Origin: Ceratopteris richardii
Lineage: Eukaryota > Streptophyta > Polypodiopsida > Polypodiales > Pteridaceae
Direction of reading: 5' to 3'
Assembly: GCA_020310875.1 (NCBI GenBank)
Contig: CM035441.1
Coordinates: forward strand, 83,551,878 to 83,615,877
DNA: 64,000 nt
How positions within the stretch are numbered: position 1 is the first letter of the stretch; each line of letters begins with the position of its first letter. Positions 56,881-64,000 of the stretch are shown one piece after another. The notes beneath the pieces are model-generated. The model was not told where the DNA came from, did not search any database, and saw only the letters and a program-made list of their open reading frames with translations. The position numbers were made by a program, and so were the translations under genes.

Positions 56881-57790
56881 AACCAAGTAAAAGACATGAT
56901 ATAACATTAGTGCAACTTATTTCAACAAGAGCATTTAGCAAGTGGGGATTGGATTTCATTGGACCTATCCATCCTCCTGCAAGACATTCTCATGCTGAAT
57001 ATATACTTGTAGCTACAGATTACTTGACCAAATGGGCAGAGGCTAAGGCTACAAAAAGAAATGATGCTCAAACCACTACACGATTTCTTTATGAAAATAT
57101 TATCATCAGATTTGGATTACAAATTGAATTGGTAAGTGATAGGGGGACTCATTCTATAAACCAAGTAATTGAAAATATAACGGAGTATTTCATGATTAAT
57201 CATAGAAAGTCAGCCCCTTATCATCCATAAACAAATGGATTAGCAGAAAGCACTAATAAAGTGCTTTGTACTGTTTTGTCAAAATTAGTAAATACAAATA
57301 GGAATGATGGGGATTTACAACTTAATCATGTCATATGGGCATATAAAGTGGCATACAAAACTGCTATTGGAACAACACCATTTAATTTGGTCTACGGACA
57401 AAATGCAGTCTTGCCATTAGAATTTCTCATACCAACATTAAAGGTGGGGAATCAATTCAAGTGGACTGGACATGAATTATCTGAAAGAGTGGTGGAATTG
57501 GAAAAACTTGGACCTTCAAGACTTCAAGCAATTATGAGCATATATGCAGACAAAAGGAGGCAAAAAGCATATCATGATGTTCATATTAATGAAAAGGATC
57601 TGCAAGTGACAGATCTAGTTCTGTCATATACCTTGAAGGAACATCAAAAAAAATTTCAAAAGAAAGGACATGGGCATTATATTAACAACCAGATCATCAA
57701 TAGTGGAGCTGTCCAATTAGACTAGCTAATATAGATGGAGAAATCATGCTAATTTCATAAGTGGATGAAGAATAAAAAGGTATGATCTTC
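56881..57790 (+). pseudogene. Gypsy-A5 integrase core and C-terminus
   Basis: G-L-D-F-I-G-P-I-H-P near 56946-56975, Y-L-T-K-W-A-E-A-K near 57020-57045, S-D-R-G-T-H near 57136-57155, then G-T-T-P-F-N-L-V-Y-G-Q-N-A-V near 57368-57410 and a K-K-G-H-G region near 57660. No chromodomain. Fossil with several breaks. Confidence 0.9.
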
Positions 57791-58890
57791 CATTAACTAC
57801 TCTTGAATGGAGAAGAATACATCAAGCTCAAAGCAGGAAAAAAGAAGAGGAGAAAATGAGATATCAAGCTCAACAAGAAGCAAAGGAAAGAATTAGGAAA
57901 TCTAAAGAGATTAGAGAAGTTTTCTTATGTGAAACACCTTCAGGGGTGGTGAGGGAGCATTTGCCTATCATAACAATCAATTTTCATAATGAGAAAATCA
58001 AGGTTTTGTTAGATTCAAGTGCACAAGATAATTTGATAGTTCTATATTGTTAAACAAATTAAAGTTCAAGAGGAATAGAAGCAAAACATATATCAAAACA
58101 CTAGATGGGCAGATAATACAAAGTTTGTCTTCACAATCTATTGAAGTTAAGTTTAATGAAGAAAATATGAAAATAGACTATGAAGAATGGCCTGATCATA
58201 TGATGACTGAGAAAATGATCTTAAGACAACCTTGGATGAGGCAAGGTAAAGTAATTTTGAATTTTGAAAAGATGAAGCTTAATTTGAAAGTAAATGACAA
58301 AAGGTTTTTAATGTTTTTGTTGAGTAATGGAGAACACGGAATTCAATAGGAAATCTATGACTCAGAATTGGAAAGATTTACCTTTCCAATAGAAGATACA
58401 AAGGACTCATAGAAAGAACTTCGCCGTGATCAAATCAAATTCAGAGAAAAACACAAGGAAATTGAAGAAATTAAATCTGTTGGAAAAACAGTTGAAAGGT
58501 GGAGATTAAGAAATAACTAGAAAAATCTAGACATAAGAACAAAATGGATGTGGAGACCTAAGACATCTAAGTACTGCTCATCAAAAGAAGATTGTTTGAC
58601 TCCAAAGGCAGAACCATCAGAAATCAAGTATTATTGGGTGAAAAAATCAGATGTGCTTCAATTGACAGAAAACAAGGACAAATATACTGAAACATTTCAA
58701 AAGCATGAATAATCACAGGCAAAGGAAAGTGTAATATCATCATCAAATACACACTTGGTATTCTTACTTAAAACCTCAGAATTACATCATAATGGATTCA
58801 TGACATTCTTGAAATTATTTCCATGCGCTTTACCTCATTCTTTTTCTAGGAAAAAGAAGAGGAGGGGAAGAGAGTTTTTTGAATTATCTT
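57791..58890 (+). pseudogene. Gypsy-A5 second protease-like domain (PR2) and tail
   Basis: The connector Q-E-A-K-E-R-I-R-K, V-V-R-E-H-L-P-I, F-H-N-E-K-I-K-V-L-L near 57985-58015, M-M-T-E-K-M-I-L near 58200-58225 and a charged tail to L-F-P-C-A-L-P-H near 58818-58842 match A4. More decayed than A4. Fossil. Confidence 0.68.
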
Positions 58891-59370
58891 TAAAGACAAA
58901 AGTTCCGAGAAAATGAATGAATATGGAAAATTTAAAAAAAAAAGAGAAAAGAAAAAAGGAGAAATTTAGGAAAAAAGAGAAAAAAATCTTTCAAACCTAA
59001 ATCTATTTGTGTTAATTATTCTATGATACAAAGATTTTTCTTATATAACTTATAAAGCACCAGCAAGATAGAGGTTACAATATGGGAAGAGCTATGGATT
59101 TATTGCTCAATTTTTTTTTTCTTTACACATTTTTTTTCTTCTTTACTTGATTTTTGTATATTCATTTATTATTTCCTTTTTTTATCAAAGCATTAGATAT
59201 CTTGCTACACATGTGATGATCACTCTAATTGTGTTACACCTGTGATGTAATGAGGAAAAGATTATTTATTTTCTCAGAATTATTTTCTCAAGAAAATTTT
59301 TTTCTTTTTTATATCTCTTGTAACTTATGTGGTGGGAGTTTTTTGTGTGATATCTTATATTTTCTTCAGG
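58891..59370 (+). other. Gypsy-A5 non-coding linker with splice-acceptor-like end
   Basis: A purine-rich stretch (58920-58990), then long pyrimidine tracts (about 59105-59135 and 59290-59315), then TATTTTCTTCAG with AG at 59368-59369, directly before the ORF-X ATG at 59371. A pyrimidine tract plus CAG is the form of a plant 3' splice site. The matching donor was not identified. Confidence 0.55.
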
Positions 59371-62300
59371 ATGTTCAATACAAAAGAACTACCTATTCAT
59401 GACTTCAAAGCTGATTCTATAACATTGTCAAGAGGACATTGGTTTTTAGACAGTGAAACAGTGGTGAAAGATGTGGAATTAGAATCTAATGAAGAAAAGG
59501 ATCTTCTAGAAGCTGAACGGATAGCCAAATAGCAGAGGGAAACAATCAATATCATTGGTCAGCATATCTTTACAATGGGGGTTGGAGGCTACAAATATAC
59601 TATGTTATGCCAAGAGTTCTATAAGTTCCAAAGAGTGGCTGCTAATTACAAAAGATGGAAGGTAGTAGGACTACATAAACTGTTGGATGAACCTCTCTTT
59701 TTTATAGACTTTGAGAGAGTATCACAAGTCATGTCTAGTCTATTTGAATTGGGCAAGGGAAATGATGCATACTTCAGGTGTTCAGTTAAGGATAAGGAGA
59801 ACAAAGAAGTACAGATCACCATTAAAGCAGAACACATCAGGGAAGCTCTTCAATTTTATCATATGGGAACAAAATTAGATGGAAGCTTCGTCAAGAAGAA
59901 TGCAGCAACATATGTTGGGTATTCAAAGTTCATGGACTTCAAAGGAAAAGAGAATGAAGAATTTGCCATCAAGATGTTTCTTCAATACTTATGTTTTCCA
60001 AAATTACCAAGATACACAATGCCGTATAAACCAATTACATTGATTATGTTCAACAATAAAGATAGGACTAAATCATTTGGAGTAATGGATGTAACTTCCT
60101 ACATTCATGAGCAACTAAAAGAAGCAGCAAAACATTGGCAGCAGAGGAAGTTTATGAATGGAGCACAGTTCTTGACAAAAATCATATACCATATTCTAGA
60201 TATGGAAGATCAGTTGAAGTTGGCTCCAGAAGCTCAGTATTTTAGGAGTTTGATGGCAGAAATTAAAAGTCCTTTAAAATTGATGTCAATCAGAGAAACA
60301 GAAGTCCAAACAAGCATGAGAGGATCAGGGAGGAAAAGGAAAGTTACATCAAAAGAAATAATCCTAGTTAAGAAGAGAAGACTATATCCCAGGAATTTAG
60401 TATTGGAACAGGAAGAAGCGACAAAAGAGGAACATGAAGCAGCCCCGAAGGAAGTCCAAGCCTCAAAGGAACCCCATCCACCTCAAACAAGCAAGGAACC
60501 ACTTTATTCCTACTTGACTCAAGGTAATGATAAGAGGGCAATCTATGGAGTAGCTGCTTCTTCAAAACTCTCATCTAATTCAGAGAGTGATATTGAGAAT
60601 TTCCTTTTGAAGAGTTTAAACCTTTCAGTACCTAGTACACTAGTTAAAATAGTACAAGCATCAGGAAAAAATGAAACACCAAAAGAGTTGAGCCAAAGGT
60701 CAAAAGGGATACAAATCAGTGAAGAGTCAACAAAACAAATTAGTCGTGGGGAAGAAAAAAGGAGATTGAAAGGTAAAGGAGCAATGTTCGAAGAAGTGGA
60801 TGAAGCAAGGAGGGAACTGAGTGTTGGACTAGTGGACACAGGATTCAAAGCCATCTGGACAACACCTTCACAGCAACCTCATTATCAATCATATGAGGAA
60901 AGGCAAGAATTGGAAAGAAAAGCAAAGTTATACAACCAGTTGCATGGTCAAGGGGATAAAGGCAAAGTTGAACAAAAGGTTGACGTGCTATAGAAGACAG
61001 ACTTCAAGGAGTACAATGAGGGTAATACAGAAACAGAAGTAAATCAGAGAATAGAGGAGGTACTCTTTGATCTAGGTCATAATGAAGAGCCCACACATAC
61101 ACGTAATCAGGAAATGGAAGTAGAAACAGATTCTATGGATATAGATGAACAGGAGATGGAAGTAAAAGAGCAACAACTAAATGATCAAATAGGGAATCAA
61201 GTGGAGAATGAATCAACATTGATACAGGAAAATGAAGTACAGAAAGAGGAATTACAAGTTAATCAACAGAAACAAAAGGAAATTGATGTAAAGGAGGCAG
61301 AAATAATGGAAGAAGAAACAGACAATGAGAAGGAAGAGAATCAGGTAACAGATTATGAGGAAGAGGTTGCAGAGAAAGTTGAATTTAAGGAGGAAAAACA
61401 AATAGAAGTAAAGCAAAAGAATTGGAAAGTGGTCTTGAAAGGATACCTAAGGACATCAAATCTACTTGTAAAATCATCATGAGAAACATAGAGCAATTCA
61501 GACCTTCCAGCAGAAATATGATCATCTCAGGGATGGTTGCTGAGTCAGAATTTGTAAAAGGTAGTAGAATTATTACTGAGTAGAAAAAAGAAAAGGAGCA
61601 GCTAGAGGACCATATAAGAGTTGTACAAGAAAAGAATGAACTCCTGATCAAAAGACTATTTTCACTAGAAGAACAGGAGGTTCAAAACAAGAACAAAATT
61701 CAATTTCTTGAGAACAAATGTACTAAGCAATCGGAGCATAGCAATAAAATAGAAATGGAATTGAAGAAATTGGAAGGAAGGTTTAGAACACTCTATAGCT
61801 CATATCAGATAAATGTCAAAGCTAATGAGGACATAAAGAGATTATTAATGGAGGAAGGACAACTAAAAGGAGAAAGTCAGACTGTACAAATAACTCACGA
61901 AGAGAGAGAAAAGTTGAATAAGGAGATTCAGGGGTTACAGGAAGAACTGAAAGAAGTCAAGGAAATGGAAAAACAAGCTAGTGTGCATGCTGCTAATGCA
62001 GTGAGAGGATATAACAAATTACATTTGGATATAGAAAAAGAAAGGAGTGAATGGAGATCAAAAAGAGAATTGCTAGTATCTCAGAATCAGGAATTAATGG
62101 TGGTAGTTAAAAAGTTACAAAAAGATTTGGAATTTCAACAAGGGAAAGTTCAAGAACAAGCAGTGACCATACAAATAGAGGAACAGGAAGTAGGAGAAGA
62201 TAATAATTTCAAAATTTTAGTGAGCAAGAAGACAAAACTGTTGAAGAATATTGAGATAAATTTTTTCAGATGCTTCTGAAGAAGAGGGAATCAAGGATGA

Positions 62301-63220
62301 AGTTCATAAGAAAGCTGCATGATGAGTATGAATATTAGATTGTAAACTTTGTTCTAAAGAATGGAGTAAATCTAGATCAACATCATTAGGCAGCTGATGG
62401 TTTAGGAATACCATTTTGTATGATTTTGGAAAGTGTCAAGAATTATCAGATTGCAAGAGTAGGACTACCATCAAATAAATATTTGGAGTATGAAGAATAT
62501 ATCAATGTCACTAAAGAGTTATTTGAAAAAGCTAACCCTAAATGGAGGAATAGATGGTTGGATGCCAACAAATAATGCAGGAAGATCTGGAAAGAGGCAC
62601 CGTTGCAATTAAAGATAAATCCAGCCTATTGTCTAGTAGCCAAAAGAAGAGATTCGCAAGTATTTTGAGAAAGAAGAAATGCAGGGCAACTACCAACAAA
62701 ATGGTTGAATTTTCCAAAGATTGCAGGACCAAAAGCAGGATCTTGGCCAACCAAGATGTAAATGATCCAGCTTGTATTCTATTACTGAGAATAAGGCGAC
62801 TTGTGGTGGCATGCATAGAAACATTCACAGATACAGAAGTACTGACTCTTAATTATGTTGGATTCAATTCACCTACAAATGCTCTACTTTTTTATCTAAG
62901 CAAAACCCTAGACAGAATCTGTTTAATGGAGTACTACAGTAGAATTGTATTTCTGGGAAGTCATCTTTGAAGATGCTTTTGACTATGGATTTTTTGAAAG
63001 GGAATCTGAAATTTTTGGAAATCCATCAGTAGTTACTAAATCAAGACTTACTTCATATGAAGCTTCTTATACAGAATATTTAAAGAGAGATGTGATAGGC
63101 AGACTAGAGGCAGCACTCCAATGGAGAAAAGCCTTGTTCGAAATGGTGAATAATTTGAATGTTACAGAGAGAAAAAGCCATGATTTGTTATCTCAGGTTT
63201 ATCAAAGGAAGAAGAAATAA
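59371..63220 (+). pseudogene. Gypsy-A5 ORF-X region (env position)
   Basis: Starts M-F-N-T-K-E-L-P. Parts in order: conserved N-terminal block (about 59570-60260); Lys/Arg-rich G-R-K-R-K (near 60325); Ser/Lys/Glu-rich middle; acidic region (61110-61400); coiled coil (about 61640-62190); helical C-terminal domain (about 62270-63180) ending in R-K-K-K at the stop near 63220. The PPT follows about 60 bp later. No transmembrane span, signal peptide or furin-like site is evident, so a true envelope protein is unlikely. Function unknown. Broken fossil. Confidence 0.72.
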
Positions 63221-63273
63221 ATGAATCTCTCATTACTCTTCTGTCAGAATATTTTTTGTTAGGAGCCAAAAAG

Positions 63274-63289
63274 TCTAGGAGGGGAAGAA
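63274..63289 (+). promoter_or_regulatory. Gypsy-A polypurine tract (copy A5)
   Basis: TCTAGGAGGGGAAGAA immediately precedes the LTR's TG. It is identical in core to the tracts of A2 and A4. Confidence 0.85.
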
Positions 63290-64000
63290 TGTTAGAGGAA
63301 GCATATTTTGAGGGAAATTATTTGTAATTTGACAATATTTGTAGATATATTTATCCAAATGATGTAAAAATTGGGAAGAGTCTTTCCTCATGTAAAGTAG
63401 GATCATATGTATTTTTTTTAGAATTTTTGGAAGCTCTTTGATAGCATATTTTTAGAATAGAAGGCAAAGAGGATCAAATTTCAAGTGTGAAAAGGGACAC
63501 TTGAAAAAGTATAAAAGATAATTTCTTCTATTGTGAAGAGATTGGTTGTATTATTTTGATACTATCCAAGTAAGGTGACGATCTTTCTTGCAAAAAATCG
63601 TGTTTCTACTTCCATGATCAATTTCTTGATTTGTTGAGTCTTCTCATTGTGTGATCCATGGAATTTGTGAACTTTTCTTGTGTATTTCTGAGTGAGATGT
63701 ATGAAGAGAGGTGAGTTCTAGTATATTAAGCAAGACATTGCAGAAGATCAAAGCTAGAATTGGAAATTCTCAGTTTTTACAGAATCCCGATTGTCAAGTC
63801 TGTGTGATACATGTACTGTTTTGGAAATTTGACTTCATATTTGTATTCTACTGTGAAAATGGCACACTTTATGCACAAAAATCATTGAAAATGTTGTTGT
63901 AGAACTCAAGATAATCAAAACCCTAGTTATTTCATTTCTTCTTCATAAATCTCTCAGAAAACAGCCATGTCAATTCTTATTCTTGGATTCCATTAACTAG
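63290..64000 (+). repeat. Gypsy-A LTR (copy A5, right end outside window)
   Basis: Begins TGTTAGAGGAAGC after the PPT. 711 bp are visible. By alignment with the minus-strand LTRs another 70-110 bp should lie beyond the edge. Confidence 0.85.
63510..63518 (+). promoter_or_regulatory. TATA box in Gypsy-A LTR
   Basis: TATAAAAGA lies about 220 bp into the LTR and recurs (in reverse) in the other two LTRs. It fits an RNA polymerase II promoter at the U3/R border; the transcription start is inferred. Confidence 0.65.

Larger units (their letters stand above)
50901..64000 (+). mobile_element. Ty3/Gypsy family A, copy A5 (runs off right edge)
   Basis: The most complete set of parts in one direction: ORF-N, PR1, RT, RNase H, two HHCC modules, integrase, PR2, linker, ORF-X, PPT and LTR. 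It begins at the head-to-head junction, about 33 codons into ORF-N, so no 5' LTR or primer-binding site is present. The last part of its LTR lies beyond the window. Ten or more breaks; old fossil. Confidence 0.9.

Noticed and set aside
59371-63220. ORF-X as a retroviral envelope gene
   Set aside because: No signal peptide, transmembrane span or cleavage site is evident; it is charged, coiled-coil and helical. Only its position is env-like.
25458-64000. LTRs in inverted orientation suggested a DIRS-like element
   Set aside because: DIRS elements use a tyrosine recombinase. These copies have a D,D-35-E integrase and ordinary PPT-LTR ends, so they are rearranged Ty3/Gypsy.

Overview
This 64 kb window is repeat-filled nuclear DNA of a plant. 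I see no host gene in it, and no RNA gene, CRISPR array or bacterial feature. Nearly every base belongs to nested LTR retrotransposons of at least four families or types. They are Ty3/Gypsy family B, Ty3/Gypsy family A (five copies or pieces), Copia-2 (one copy) and Copia-1 (a tandem trimer). The A+T-rich sequence, the initiator-Met tRNA primer sites of both Copia families and the plant-type Gypsy polymerase suggest a large, gene-poor plant genome. A conifer or other gymnosperm is a reasonable guess, but the sequence does not prove it. Family letters and copy numbers (A1-A5) are my own labels.

Layout. 1-3700 (-): Gypsy-B remnant. 3701-4525: A+T-rich spacer with a short tandem repeat. 4525-10625 (+): Gypsy-A copy A1. 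10626-19616 (-): A2, carrying Copia-2 (14356-18836) inside its integrase. 19617-25457 (+): A3. 25458-50900 (-): A4, split by the Copia-1 trimer (27089-44981). 50901-64000 (+): A5, running off the right edge inside its LTR. The A copies alternate in direction. The same head-to-head junction occurs twice (near 19616 and 50900), and the same LTR-to-ORF junction occurs twice (10626 and 25458). A complex inverted unit of about 13 kb has therefore been multiplied as a whole.

Gypsy-A has an odd order of parts: ORF-N, first protease (PR1), reverse transcriptase (RT), RNase H, a first HHCC zinc module, a second HHCC zinc module, integrase core, a second aspartic-protease-like domain (PR2), a conserved non-coding linker ending in a splice-acceptor-like site, a long coiled-coil ORF (ORF-X), polypurine tract (PPT), LTR. 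The doubled HHCC module and the protease after the integrase also appear in the diverged Gypsy-B, so they look like traits of a lineage rather than accidents of one copy. The two are the best candidates here for something undescribed.

Copia-1 is LTR-int-LTR-int-LTR-int-LTR with period 5540 bp and one 5-bp target duplication (ATATC) around all 17.9 kb. The inner LTRs look like chimeras of the two outer ones, as expected from unequal crossing-over. By divergence, Copia-1 is the youngest insertion (outer LTRs about 1.6% apart), Copia-2 is older (about 4%), and the Gypsy-A copies are older still (about 7% between LTRs in a sampled stretch). All elements are treated as fossils: Gypsy-A, Gypsy-B and Copia-2 are heavily broken, and the Copia-1 copies are nearly whole.
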